31,926 nt of DNA, from contig DATIJC010000008.1 of the NCBI GenBank assembly GCA_035479015.1, positions 1-31,926 of the forward strand, in the 5' to 3' direction. This DNA is from DATIJC01 sp035479015 (GTDB lineage Bacteria; Patescibacteriota; Microgenomatia; UBA1400; UBA12028). The translations under genes were made by a program, and so were the position numbers. Of this stretch, positions 1 to 7,752 are shown in pieces. Each line of letters starts with the position of its first letter. Positions within the stretch are counted from its first letter, which is position 1. The notes below the pieces were generated by a model. The model was not told the DNA's origin and did no database searches. It was given only the letters and a program-made list of their open reading frames with translations.

Positions 1-912
1 GAGGTGAGCAAGACTCACTTCACCGGGCAGTGGGTTAGAGCCCCCACCGATCATCCCTGCTGCCGATACACCATGATGTGGTGAGCGGAATGGACGGGTA
101 CGCAGGTACGCCTGTCCACTGGAGAGCATTCCGCAAATAGAATAAATACGCGTTACTTCTAGCGCTTCGCGTGCTGCTAACGGCGGCAAGATACCGGGAA
201 GTGCACGCGCCAACATGGTTTTGCCAGTTCCGGGCGGTCCCCACATAAGCAAATTGTGTCCTCCCGCGGCGGCGATAAGTAATGCACGTTTGGCAAGCTC
301 CTGTCCGGCAATCTCTGTCAGATCAAAACCGATGGGTAAAGTGTCCACATCTTCCGGAACGGGAGTAAACGGCAAAGGGGATATGCTTTTTTCTCCCGAT
401 AAATGCGAGACAAGTTGCTGGAGGTTTTTGACCGGATACACAGTGATGCTTTCCACCACACTTGCTTCATTTGCGCTTATCTCTGGGACAAATATGAGAC
501 TATTTTTGTGCTTTTGAGCATATAAACCTAAAAGTAAAATACCGCGTGTGGGTCGCAGTGCGCCATCCAATGAGAGCTCGCCATAAAAAAGTAAATGTTT
601 TTCTTCCAAAGTGACATCCAAAGATATTTGACCGCTGGCTAACAGTACACCGATAGCTATCGGCAAATCATATGCTGCGCCGTCCTTTGGGAGGTCAGCG
701 GGTGCAAGGTTTACAGTAATTTTTTTGGGAGGGAACTCGAACCCCGAATTATTTATTGCTGTCTTTACACGTTCCCGCGCTTCTTCTACTGCTTTGCTGG
801 CAAGGCCTACGATCGTAAATCCGGGGAACCCTACAGCCGCGACATCTACTTCCACATCGATAGGGACGGTTTCCAATCCTATGTTAGCGACTGAGTGCAT
901 TTTAACTAACAT
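1..912 (-). CDS. comM: ComM/YifB-family Mg-chelatase-like AAA+ ATPase, C-terminus cut by window edge
   Basis: Partial gene; the first 304 codons are present and the reading frame stays open to base 1. ComM is a hexameric AAA+ helicase that promotes branch migration during natural transformation. The N-terminal part is the family's S5/Lon-protease-like domain (start MLVKMHSVA; GFPGFTIVGLAS; APADLPKDGAAYDLPIA). It is followed by the Mg-chelatase ATPase domain with Walker A GPPGTGKT and, near the window edge, the family signature FRSPHHGVSAAGMIGGG and PLPGEVSLAH. Walker B lies beyond the edge. The ATG at 910-912 overlaps the end of dprA by 11 nt, so the two genes are translationally linked; both act on incoming single-stranded DNA. 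Family assignment is secure. Confidence 0.93.
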   Translation of the reverse strand, partial: MLVKMHSVANIGLETVPIDVEVDVAAVGFPGFTIVGLASKAVEEARERVKTAINNSGFEFPPKKITVNLAPADLPKDGAAYDLPIAIGVLLASGQISLDVTLEEKHLLFYGELSLDGALRPTRGILLLGLYAQKHKNSLIFVPEISANEASVVESITVYPVKNLQQLVSHLSGEKSISPLPFTPVPEDVDTLPIGFDLTEIAGQELAKRALLIAAAGGHNLLMWGPPGTGKTMLARALPGILPPLAAREALEVTRIYSICGMLSSGQAYLRTRPFRSPHHGVSAAGMIGGGSNPLPGEVSLAHL

Positions 913-1735
913 AGTATTTTCCTTCCCGCTCGATCACCTCACCGGTGATCGCAAATAAGGATAGTTGCGCTCCAACTTCGCTAACAGATTTATGTAAGGT
1001 TCTGGCTAGTTCATTTGTAGTAAGTGGTTCGTTTTGTAGAGCTTTAAGGAGGGGATCGGAAGACTTTTTATCACTCTCATTTTTCATTTGAATGCCTGCC
1101 CACATGATTGCCTCACCATCCGCGATCAGCGCGTTTGTGCCGGCAGAAGTTTTACTGGTGATTGGCCCAGGCACTGCCCAAAGTTTTCGTTTTAGTTTGT
1201 TCGCAATTTTGGCGGTGATCAGCGATCCACTCTTCACAGCCGCTTCGATCACAATCACTTCACTGCACAGCGCCACGACAATCCGGTTGCGCATGGGAAA
1301 AGTCCAGAGTGTAGCGCGCTGATCTTCCCATTCCGAAAAGAATAAGCCATCATGAGAAATTATCTCTGCAGCAAGTTTTTCGTCGGCCTCCTCAAATGGA
1401 ATGTTTATTCCCCATCCCAAAACTGCAATGGTTTTGCCGCCATTTTGAATCGTTACGTCATGGGCATATTGATCCACACCGTACATAAATCCGGAGACGA
1501 TGGTTTTTCCCTCCAGTACGAGTTTAGGAACTATTTGGTCTATTACCTGGCGACCATAATTTGTCATGCGCCGGCTGCCGACGACCGCGCTGCATTTTTG
1601 AAAAATCTTTGGATCGTATGTACCCCTACAAAAAAGTTTTTTGGGAGGATCAGGTAAGTCGTGTAATTTATGAAGTTCTGGTTTCTCTTGCCACTTCTTT
1701 ATACAGCTATAATTCATCATTTTAGAATACACCAT
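902..1735 (-). CDS. dprA: DNA-processing protein DprA
   Basis: 277-aa DprA/Smf protein, which binds incoming single-stranded DNA and loads RecA during transformation. The Rossmann-like core shows GSRRMTNYG (residues 53-61), SGFMYGVDQYAH (81-92; the usual form is SGLARGID..AH), AVLGWG, FPMRNRIV and the GSLITA-type motif. A C-terminal winged-helix domain (about 215-277) with PLTTNELARTL follows. There is no N-terminal SAM-like extension, so this is a short form. The ATG at 1733-1735 is used here. ATGs at 1718-1720 and 1715-1717 also fit, the latter two lying 3 and 6 nt behind a possible TATTCT -10 box. It is transcribed with comM (11-nt overlap) and diverges from the MGMT gene. Confidence 0.93.
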   Translation of the reverse strand: MVYSKMMNYSCIKKWQEKPELHKLHDLPDPPKKLFCRGTYDPKIFQKCSAVVGSRRMTNYGRQVIDQIVPKLVLEGKTIVSGFMYGVDQYAHDVTIQNGGKTIAVLGWGINIPFEEADEKLAAEIISHDGLFFSEWEDQRATLWTFPMRNRIVVALCSEVIVIEAAVKSGSLITAKIANKLKRKLWAVPGPITSKTSAGTNALIADGEAIMWAGIQMKNESDKKSSDPLLKALQNEPLTTNELARTLHKSVSEVGAQLSLFAITGEVIEREGKYYVS

Positions 1736-1754
1736 TTCAGATTAAATCAATTAC

Positions 1755-1770
1755 TATAATAATATGTATG
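1755..1770 (+). promoter_or_regulatory. -10 box of a predicted leaderless promoter (MGMT gene)
   Basis: A perfect TATAAT at 1755-1760 ends 7 nt before the ATG at 1768, so transcription would start at or next to the A of the start codon. No convincing -35 hexamer and no Shine-Dalgarno sequence are present. The same AT-rich stretch on the other strand (TATTAT, TATAGT) could serve divergent dprA. Confidence 0.6.
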
Positions 1771-2076
1771 GAAACAAACTTCCGCGAGCTTGTGTATGAA
1801 AAACTTCGAGAAGTGCCCAAGGGGAAAGTAGTGACCTACGGACAACTGGCAAAATTAGTTGGGCACCCAAAAGCTGCACGAGCTGTCGGACTTTTTATGC
1901 GCACTAATCCTGATGCACCAGCGACTCCATGTCATCGTGTGGTCGCCTCTGATGGGAAATTGACAGGATACTCTGCTCCCGGTGGCGTTGCCAAGAAAAA
2001 ACAGATGCTTCTGGATGAAGGTGTGAAATTTAATGGTGACAAAGTTGATTTAAAAGCATCTATGTGGCACGCTTAA
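1768..2076 (+). CDS. MGMT-family DNA alkyltransferase, DNA-binding/catalytic domain only
   Basis: 102-aa protein equal to the C-terminal domain of O6-methylguanine-DNA methyltransferase. It shows the helix-turn-helix region KVVTYGQLAKLVGHPKAARAVG (the recognition segment) and the active-site motif PCHRVV with Cys55. Alkyltransferase-like (ATL) proteins of this size replace that Cys with Trp or Ala, so here direct transfer of the alkyl group to Cys55 is possible. The N-terminal RNase-H-like domain of full MGMT is absent. The start at 1768 is supported by the -10 box placed 7 nt upstream. A gap of 3 nt separates it from the next small ORF. Repair activity is inferred; a signalling ATL-like role cannot be excluded. 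Confidence 0.88.
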   Translation: METNFRELVYEKLREVPKGKVVTYGQLAKLVGHPKAARAVGLFMRTNPDAPATPCHRVVASDGKLTGYSAPGGVAKKKQMLLDEGVKFNGDKVDLKASMWHA

Positions 2077-2079
2077 TAT

Positions 2080-2223
2080 ATGCCCAAATACTATCACAAA
2101 TCTAACAAAGATTATTACAAGAAGCGCCCACTTTGGCAGTGGATACTTATTTATGTAGTAATTGGCGGCATCATCTATGCCGTAGTGTATTATTTATTCT
2201 TTGCCGCTAAAGGCGGATATTAA
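2080..2223 (+). CDS. 47-aa single-pass membrane protein, function unknown
   Basis: A small ORF starting with ATG at 2080-2082 and ending with TAA at 2221-2223. The protein has a basic, tyrosine-rich N-terminus (MPKYYHKSNKDYYKKRP), then one hydrophobic helix from about residue 18 to 41 (beginning LWQWILIYVVIGGIIYAVVY) and ends AAKGGY. By the positive-inside rule the N-terminus should be cytoplasmic. It begins 3 nt after the MGMT stop, and its stop codon overlaps the next start as TAATG, so it looks translationally coupled to both neighbours. I cannot assign a function. The strong coupling and the non-random, membrane-type composition make it a likely real gene. Confidence 0.72.
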   Translation: MPKYYHKSNKDYYKKRPLWQWILIYVVIGGIIYAVVYYLFFAAKGGY

Positions 2224-2768
2224 TGTTTAAAGCGTTAAAAACTTGGTTGCCGTTTGCACTCGTGATCACAGGACTGTGTGGATTGGTGTATGTGGTGGGT
2301 CAACAAATGCTGCGCCAGTCTGCAAATGATCCACAAATTGCACTATCAGAAGATAAGGCACTGGCTTTAGCCAATGGAGCTGCGCCTAACTCGCTTGTGA
2401 CTGGCGAAAGCGTAGATATTTCACTTAGTCTTGCTACATATACGAATATTTATTCTGAGACTGGAATAGCTTTGGTGGGGAACGGCGAATTGTATGGGAC
2501 TGTACCTAATTTACCGGTCGGAGTGATTCAATACGCCAAGGCGCAAGGGCAAACTCGATTTACTTGGCAACCTCAGCCAGGAGTCCGCAGTGCGCTAGTT
2601 ATTACACGCGTGGCCGGAAAAAATAATGTGTATGTTGCCGTAGGCAGGTCTCTTCGCGAAGTCGAAAAGCGCGAAGATGATCTCTTCAAACTCACCGCAC
2701 TCGGTTGGGTGACACTAATGACAGCCTCATTCTTACTTTGCGGCTGGACTGGCCGTCGGAGCCGGTGA
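2223..2768 (+). CDS. Membrane-anchored extracytoplasmic sensor-like protein without output domain
   Basis: 181-aa protein with a membrane helix at about 9-28, an extracytoplasmic domain of about 125 residues, and a second helix at about 157-175, followed by only a few basic residues (WTGRRSR). The segment before the second helix (NVYVAVGRSLREVEKREDDLF) resembles the juxtamembrane end of histidine-kinase sensor modules, yet no HAMP, kinase or cyclase domain follows. It may therefore be a receptor subunit working with a separate kinase, or a remnant of one. It is coupled to the upstream 47-aa gene by a TAATG overlap. Its last 36 bp overlap the convergent DUF5666-like gene. The function is unknown; the sensor resemblance is inference. 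Confidence 0.75.
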   Translation: MFKALKTWLPFALVITGLCGLVYVVGQQMLRQSANDPQIALSEDKALALANGAAPNSLVTGESVDISLSLATYTNIYSETGIALVGNGELYGTVPNLPVGVIQYAKAQGQTRFTWQPQPGVRSALVITRVAGKNNVYVAVGRSLREVEKREDDLFKLTALGWVTLMTASFLLCGWTGRRSR

Positions 2769-3191
2769 TACCCCGAGCATGCGAATCATGGGATTCAATT
2801 GAATATTCTGTGCGGTCACAGATCCGTCTGAGTTCTCTGTACCAAACACTCCAACTTTTGTTCCCACGCTGATATCTGCGAGTGTGCCAGTTGCTTCTTT
2901 GTTTATCACAGTAGTTCCCGAAAGCAAAACAATTTTGGAACTTCCATCCGGCATTTTAACGGTAATAGATTTATCATCTTTGGCGATCACATCACCAGCA
3001 ACTGGCCGCATACCATTCGCACGGCCGCCAAACGCTCCTTGCCGGCCACCATTAGCACCCATGCGCACAAATGTGCCGTTTCCAAATGTAGGAGCCTTAC
3101 TTTTTTGATACTGCATACCGCCGAAGAATCCTGCACCGCCGGCTACGACTATAGCGGCAATTCCAGCACCCATCATCATGTTTTTGTTCAT
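2733..3191 (-). CDS. DUF5666-like membrane-anchored protein
   Basis: 152-aa protein when started at the ATG of 3189-3191 (an ATG 18 nt upstream, at 3207-3209, gives 158 aa). The inner start is preferred because AGAGGA lies 9 nt upstream and a possible -10 (TAATGT) touches the outer ATG. An N-terminal anchor (about 7-26, glycine/alanine-rich) is followed by a Gly/Arg/Asn-rich low-complexity linker. Then comes a small beta-rich domain with GDVIAKDDKSITVKMPDGS and TKVGVFGTENSDGSVTAQNI, typical of DUF5666 repeats. A Pro/Ala/Ser tail ends the protein. It follows the MacAB-type genes on the same strand, which suggests an envelope role linked to that exporter. The molecular function is unknown. Confidence 0.78.
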   Translation of the reverse strand: MNKNMMMGAGIAAIVVAGGAGFFGGMQYQKSKAPTFGNGTFVRMGANGGRQGAFGGRANGMRPVAGDVIAKDDKSITVKMPDGSSKIVLLSGTTVINKEATGTLADISVGTKVGVFGTENSDGSVTAQNIQLNPMIRMLGVSPAPTASPAAK

Positions 3192-3237
3192 AGGTGCATA
3201 TCCTCTCATACATTACTTAAAACAAACTGACTGGGTT

Positions 3238-3328
3238 TGTCATTCTTGCGAAGGCAAGAATCCAGTCAATAAATAAATTCAAAATTGTGTTACTGGTTGT
3301 CTGGATCCCTGCCTGTGCAGGGATGACA
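3238..3328. repeat. Palindromic repeat element, copy A (91 bp)
   Basis: Element with inverted ends TGTCA...TGACA and two internal hairpins: ATTCTTGC/GCAAGAAT near the left end and ATCCCTGC/GCAGGGAT near the right end. An AT-rich centre joins them, beginning CCAGTCAATAAATAAATTC. It aligns over its full length with copy B (4582-4673), and its left half aligns with copy C (10877-10924). Reading through the right end gives the peptide VIPAQAGIQ, a familiar signature of dispersed MITE/REP-like repeats of this class. It ends 6 bp from the permease stop codon. It may act as a transcription terminator or RNA stabiliser; mobility would need a transposase in trans, and none is in this window. Confidence 0.85.
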
Positions 3329-3334
3329 GAAGCA

Positions 3335-4561
3335 TTACTCATACCGTAGTGCCTCGATAGGCTGCAGATTAGCGGCGGTGCGGGCGGGGTACCAACCAAA
3401 CAAGATACCGATGCCACCCGAGACACTGATTGCCAGTGCAATGGAAGTCGGAGAAATGGTGAAAGGTAGTCCTAATATTTTCGAAAGTAAAAGTGAGACA
3501 CCAATGCCAAACAGCATTCCAATAAACCCGCCGACCAGTGTCAAAATAATTGATTCCAGTAAAAATTGCGTGACGATGATTTGTTTCTTTGCCCCCAAGG
3601 CCTTGCGTAGTCCAATCTCACGGGTGCGCTCCGTGACAGTGACAAGCATGATATTCATGATCCCTATGCCGCCGACGAGCAGAGAAATTGCTGCGATACC
3701 ACCCAGCAGTGTGGTAAATGTTCCCGTGACTTGTGATGCGGTATTTAAAATATCGTTTTGTGAAAGAATGGAAAAATCCGCATTGGCAGGATCGCTGATT
3801 TTATGACGGGCTAGTAAAAAGTATCCCACCTCATCTTGCGCCGCAGTCATTACATCGCTGCTTTTTGCTTCCAGCGCAATAGTACTAACATTGTTCGCTC
3901 CAAACAGAATTTTTTGTGCAGTGGAGAGGGGAATATAAATAGCATCATCAGGGCTATTAAATCCTGCTCCGCCTTTTGCAGTCGTGACACCAATTATTGT
4001 AAGAAGTTGTCCTCCCGTGCGGATCTTCTGTCCGGTTAGATCAGTGATACCGGGAAACAAATTGCTTGCGGCTGTCGGCCCGAGTACGGCAACGCGAGCA
4101 AGTCCAGTGATATCAGCAGAACTAATAAACACACCACTTGCCATCGTCACTTTGTGAATATCAGCGTACTGCGGGTAGACTCCCGTGATTTGCGTATTGG
4201 TATTGTTGGCTCCAGCAATCACTTGTGCGCGCCGTGAATACTCTGGTGAGACTGCAGCTATATCAATAAGCGACGTGTCTTTTTGGATCGCCAACGCGTC
4301 ATCTAGCGTAAGTGTTGTAGCCCCACCCGCTGCACCGCGTACTGCTCCAGTACTGGTTCCACCGGGTAACACAGTTAGGAGATTACTTCCGAGAGACTGG
4401 ATTTGATTATCAATAGCTTTTTGACTGGATTGTCCCAAAGAAATGAGTGCAATGACGCTGCCGATACCGATGACGATACCCAGGATAGCCAGACCCGTAC
4501 GCATCTTGTTGATGGTAAGTGTTCCAAAACATTCAGTAATTAATTCAATCAAATCCTTCAT
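3335..4561 (-). CDS. MacB/FtsX-type ABC transporter permease
   Basis: 408-aa inner-membrane permease of the MacB/YknZ family. The start MKDLIELITECFGTLTINKMRTGLAILGIVIGIGSVIAL contains the first membrane helix. A large extracytoplasmic MacB-periplasmic-core domain follows (about 45-275, with TGVYPQYADIH and VAVLGPTAASNLFPG). Three C-terminal helices carry the FtsX signature (ISLLVGGIGIMNIMLV, then TERTREIGLRKALGA). It works with the ATPase encoded upstream to drive export or envelope remodelling through mechanotransmission. A 112-nt gap holding repeat copy B separates it from that ATPase gene. The ATPase and permease are separate polypeptides, unlike E. coli MacB. Confidence 0.92.
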   Translation of the reverse strand: MKDLIELITECFGTLTINKMRTGLAILGIVIGIGSVIALISLGQSSQKAIDNQIQSLGSNLLTVLPGGTSTGAVRGAAGGATTLTLDDALAIQKDTSLIDIAAVSPEYSRRAQVIAGANNTNTQITGVYPQYADIHKVTMASGVFISSADITGLARVAVLGPTAASNLFPGITDLTGQKIRTGGQLLTIIGVTTAKGGAGFNSPDDAIYIPLSTAQKILFGANNVSTIALEAKSSDVMTAAQDEVGYFLLARHKISDPANADFSILSQNDILNTASQVTGTFTTLLGGIAAISLLVGGIGIMNIMLVTVTERTREIGLRKALGAKKQIIVTQFLLESIILTLVGGFIGMLFGIGVSLLLSKILGLPFTISPTSIALAISVSGGIGILFGWYPARTAANLQPIEALRYE

Positions 4562-4581
4562 ATGCTATATCGTGTTTTCTC

Positions 4582-4673
4582 TGTCACCCCTGCGTAGGCA
4601 GGGGTCCATGCAATAAATAAAATTCAATAATGTATTGTTTGTTGACTGGATTCCTGCCTTCGCAGGAATGACA
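4582..4673. repeat. Palindromic repeat element, copy B (92 bp)
   Basis: Same architecture and orientation as copy A: TGTCA...TGACA ends, left hairpin ACCCCTGC/GCAGGGGT, AT-rich centre with CAATAAATAAAATTCAA, right hairpin ATTCCTGC/GCAGGAAT. The arms differ from those of copy A at several positions, but the changes are compensated on both sides, so the hairpins are preserved. The TGACA end directly abuts the TAA stop codon (4674-4676) of the ATPase gene. Lying inside the exporter operon, it could attenuate transcription between ATPase and permease. Confidence 0.86.
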
Positions 4674-5399
4674 TTATATGTCTTGTTTCAGTTCGAATTT
4701 TGCCCGCTTCTGTTTTTTATTGCGCCTGTCAGAAACGATTTCCCCATCGCGGATCACTAAAATCCGTTTGGCGTGCTCAGCTATATCTGGTTCATGTGTG
4801 ATCATCACGACCGTGTGTCCGTCATCATTAATCTTTTGAAAAATGCCCATGATCTCTTCAGCTTGGGCGCTGGCAATATTTCCCGTTGGCTCATCAGCAA
4901 GGAGGATCGCGGGATTCATGACGAGGCCTCTAGCGATTGCTACACGTTGTTGTTGACCCCCAGATAACTGTCCTGACGTGTGGTAGAGACGGTGTCCCAG
5001 TCCCACCATCTCTAAATATTTCTTGGCCCGCTCTAATCGCTCATTTTCTGGAATGCCGGCATAACGCATCGGCAGGGAGACATTTTTAATTGACGAAGTG
5101 CGGGGAAGTAAATTAAATGCTTGGAAAATAAATCCAATTTTGCGGTTACGCACGCTTGCTAGTTCATCATCTGAGAGTTTAGAAACTAATTCTCCATCCA
5201 AGAAATACTCACCGCCGGTTGGCAAATCCAGTGCACCCAAAATATGCATAAGCGTAGATTTTCCCGATCCCGATGGACCCATGATTGCGACAAAGTCACC
5301 CTTTTCTACTTTAAAGGAAATGTCAGCGAGCGCGACAGTCTTCATTGTGTCAGTTGTGTACACCTTGCGAACATGAGACACGGAAATAATGGGTTTCAT
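4674..5399 (-). CDS. ABC transporter ATP-binding protein, MacB/LolD family
   Basis: 241-aa nucleotide-binding subunit. All motifs are present: Walker A GPSGSGKST, Q-loop (FIFQAFNLLP), signature LSGGQQQRVAIARGL, Walker B ILLADEPTG, and the switch histidine in VVMITHEPDIAEHAKR. The D-loop reads GNIAS rather than the usual GNLDS. A Lys/Arg-rich tail (KKQKRAKFELKQ) ends the protein. It powers the permease encoded at 3335-4561. The ATG overlaps the stop of the adaptor gene as TAATG, indicating translational coupling. Confidence 0.95.
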   Translation of the reverse strand: MKPIISVSHVRKVYTTDTMKTVALADISFKVEKGDFVAIMGPSGSGKSTLMHILGALDLPTGGEYFLDGELVSKLSDDELASVRNRKIGFIFQAFNLLPRTSSIKNVSLPMRYAGIPENERLERAKKYLEMVGLGHRLYHTSGQLSGGQQQRVAIARGLVMNPAILLADEPTGNIASAQAEEIMGIFQKINDDGHTVVMITHEPDIAEHAKRILVIRDGEIVSDRRNKKQKRAKFELKQDI

Positions 5400-6652
5400 T
5401 AGTTCCCCCTAATGACACGTACGTTTCCTCCACCGGCCGCACCTCCCACACCTCGTCCTGCACCGAATGTACTAAATACCGATGTGCCACCTGTAGAATT
5501 GGTGGTTGTGGTTTTTGGAGCAATGACTGCGGTCACCACTGTATCGCCTTCGGAAAGTCCTGAAATGATTTCGGTTTCGCTATCACTAGATATACCGATA
5601 GTAACGGAAACCGTGGAAATTTTCCCGTTCTTATCCATCGTCTGCACACTCGATTCTCCATTTGAAGTTTTTACTGCACTGGAAGGAACAATGAGCACAT
5701 CAGTTTTGCTATCGGTTATGATGTTTGCCGTCGCTGACATGTTAGGGAAAATGTCTGGATTTACTTCATCTAGCGCAATCACCGTCGGGTATGACGTCAC
5801 ACCGGAAGTTGCGGATCCGACAGTATCAATACTGACAACTTTTCCAGTAAAGGTTTTATCTGTGTATGCATCCAGCGTGATTGTGGCTTTGTCGCCGATT
5901 GCAAGTTTAGGTACATCAATTTGTGTGATATTGACGGAGATTGTGGGGATGGCATTGGTGGTTACGTTGGCAATCTTTTGTGAAGAACTGCTTCCGGATG
6001 TGGTGGTCTGCGCAGTGATGACGCTGCCTAATTGGAGTGAGAAACCAGAAAGTTTTCCTGAGATTGGTGCATACAAACTTGGTGAGGATTGACGCAGAGA
6101 AATAGACGCAGCGTTCAGAGCGTTTTGTGACTGAGTGATCACCGCCAACTGGCGTTTGTAATTTGCCTCAGCTGCCAGCCAATCCGCATTTTGTTGAATA
6201 TAGGTTGGGTCATTGGTTGCTAAATCCTGTGCAGCTGCACCATTGATAAATTTCTGATTGGCAGCAAACATGCTACTTTGTTGAGAGTAAAGAGAAGCCC
6301 TGCTGCCAGCAAGTGCGTTCTGTGCACTTTGATACGAAGAAAGAGCACTGCTGTATCGCTGGCGGCCCTCTTCATCCAATTCAAGGTCAGCGATTTTTTG
6401 GCCAGATTTTACACTGTCACCGTTTTTAACTGTGATTTTTTTAACTACGCCCGAAGCCTGGGTGGTCACCTCCACGTTGTTTGCTGTAGAGACAATTCCC
6501 GATCCCGTGAGTGCAGCAACAATGGTACCGCGGGTTACTTGGGCAGTCTGATATGTCGGGGAGGTAGATGCTTTAAAGAGAACTTTTGTGAAGAGTAACC
6601 ATCCGACAATTACTACTACTATAACAATGACTGACTTTTTCCAGAGTTGCAT
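5399..6652 (-). CDS. MacA/HlyD-type membrane-fusion (adaptor) protein
   Basis: 417-aa periplasmic-adaptor-type protein. An N-terminal anchor (about 7-25) is followed by the first half of a lipoyl/barrel-sandwich domain (GTIVAALTGSGIV, GDSVKSGQKIADLELDE), a predicted coiled-coil hairpin (about 95-190), the second lipoyl half (APISGKLSGFSLQLGSVI), a beta-barrel domain, and a membrane-proximal domain (VPSSAVKTSNGE, GLSEGDTVVTA). The C-terminus is Gly-rich. In a cell with one membrane, such adaptors of MacB-like exporters act at the cell surface, as with YknX in Gram-positives. No outer-membrane TolC-like gene is seen here. It lies 21 nt downstream of the kinase gene, so the two-component system probably shares its transcript. 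Confidence 0.9.
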   Translation of the reverse strand: MQLWKKSVIVIVVVIVGWLLFTKVLFKASTSPTYQTAQVTRGTIVAALTGSGIVSTANNVEVTTQASGVVKKITVKNGDSVKSGQKIADLELDEEGRQRYSSALSSYQSAQNALAGSRASLYSQQSSMFAANQKFINGAAAQDLATNDPTYIQQNADWLAAEANYKRQLAVITQSQNALNAASISLRQSSPSLYAPISGKLSGFSLQLGSVITAQTTTSGSSSSQKIANVTTNAIPTISVNITQIDVPKLAIGDKATITLDAYTDKTFTGKVVSIDTVGSATSGVTSYPTVIALDEVNPDIFPNMSATANIITDSKTDVLIVPSSAVKTSNGESSVQTMDKNGKISTVSVTIGISSDSETEIISGLSEGDTVVTAVIAPKTTTTNSTGGTSVFSTFGAGRGVGGAAGGGNVRVIRGN

Positions 6653-6673
6653 ATTTTTCCAGAGTATATTCTC

Positions 6674-7750
6674 TTACACTGAACCCAAACTGAATTGCAG
6701 CAGACTTTTACGCGCAAAAGGTTGACGGAGAGGTAAATTGATAACAAACGTTGTTCCTGTGTTTTGTATGCTCTGTGCGGTTATTGTGCCGTGATGCATT
6801 TTCACAATTTCTGAAGCTATGGAGAGTCCCAGTCCGTAACCGCCAGTCTTTTTCGTAGAGCGGGAGGTGCTGGCTCTATAAAAACGGTCAAAAATGTGCG
6901 GAAGATCGGTGGAGTTTATGCCGATACCGTGATCTTTGACAATTAGCCGCACGTGATGATCTGTTTTTTTTACATCTACCTGTATTTTTGAATTTTCGTT
7001 ACTGTACTTCATCGCATTTTCAAGCAGAATTGCTAACAAGTCGGTAAGACTGTACTGATCAACCTGAGCAGATACACCACCGTCATGAACTACTACACTA
7101 ATGTGTTTTTGTTTCGCGAGAAGGTTTGTCTTCTTTACAGCGTCTGCTATAAGTGGGGACAATTTTTGAAATTCAAATTCCACACTTGAATGCGGTTTCT
7201 TATATTGCGCGAGTTGGAGGAGGGCATCGGAGAGTGATTGCAGCTGATTGACCTCTTCCAGCGACTCACGCATGGTTTGCACCGCGTCAGGAAGGTTTAA
7301 ATTTGTGTCACGTAAGTTTACTTCCAACATGCTTTTAAGTGCGGTGAGCGGTGTGCGTATTTCGTGAGAAGAGTCAGTGATAAACCGGTCCTGTTCATCG
7401 AGCATTGTTTGAATGGGTTTGAGAGTACGGCCAGCTAGAATATAACCAAATACACCTGCAAATAGTCCAATTGATGCATTTAAAAAAATAAAACTTAACA
7501 GGAGTCGCCGTTCAGTTTCTTCGACGAGGGTTGGGTCCACCGTAGAAAAGGAAGAAGTGGGCGGATTGATATCAAATTGTGGGAAGTTGCCTTGAAAAAA
7601 GCGCCGCTCGAACCGCAGCTCCTGGGCATGGACAAACCGTTCAAACTCCAGCGTGAGAAGTCGGTAGATCACTACACTAAAGCTCACGCTGATACACAGA
7701 ATTATAGCCAGATACCAGGCAGTGAGTTTCAACCGGGCTGAGCGGAACAT
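6674..7750 (-). CDS. Sensor histidine kinase
   Basis: 358-aa membrane histidine kinase. Membrane helices lie at about 10-33 and 84-106 and enclose a short extracytoplasmic loop of about 50 residues. The dimerisation/phosphoacceptor domain carries SSHEIRTPLTAL with His129. The ATPase domain has the N-box ENAMKYSN, the G1-box DHGIGI, the F-box FDRFYRAS and the G2-box GGYGLGLSIASEIV. All catalytic elements are intact. A clear HAMP domain is not seen; GRTLKPIQTMLDEQDRFI may form a short linker. It starts 2 nt after the response regulator stop. Proximity suggests it senses an envelope or drug signal and controls the downstream MacAB-type genes. Confidence 0.95.
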   Translation of the reverse strand: MFRSARLKLTAWYLAIILCISVSFSVVIYRLLTLEFERFVHAQELRFERRFFQGNFPQFDINPPTSSFSTVDPTLVEETERRLLLSFIFLNASIGLFAGVFGYILAGRTLKPIQTMLDEQDRFITDSSHEIRTPLTALKSMLEVNLRDTNLNLPDAVQTMRESLEEVNQLQSLSDALLQLAQYKKPHSSVEFEFQKLSPLIADAVKKTNLLAKQKHISVVVHDGGVSAQVDQYSLTDLLAILLENAMKYSNENSKIQVDVKKTDHHVRLIVKDHGIGINSTDLPHIFDRFYRASTSRSTKKTGGYGLGLSIASEIVKMHHGTITAQSIQNTGTTFVINLPLRQPFARKSLLQFSLGSV

Positions 7751-7752
7751 AG

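Noticed and set aside
3217..3441. Minus-strand open frame containing VIPAQAGIQ and DWILAFARMT
   Set aside because: It is the chance translation of palindromic repeat copy A running into the permease gene. This peptide signature is typical of dispersed repeats, not of a protein family.
5412..6092. 226-codon open frame antisense to the MacA-like gene
   Set aside because: Val/Ser/Thr-rich shadow with no start signal; the minus-strand adaptor protein has clear domains.
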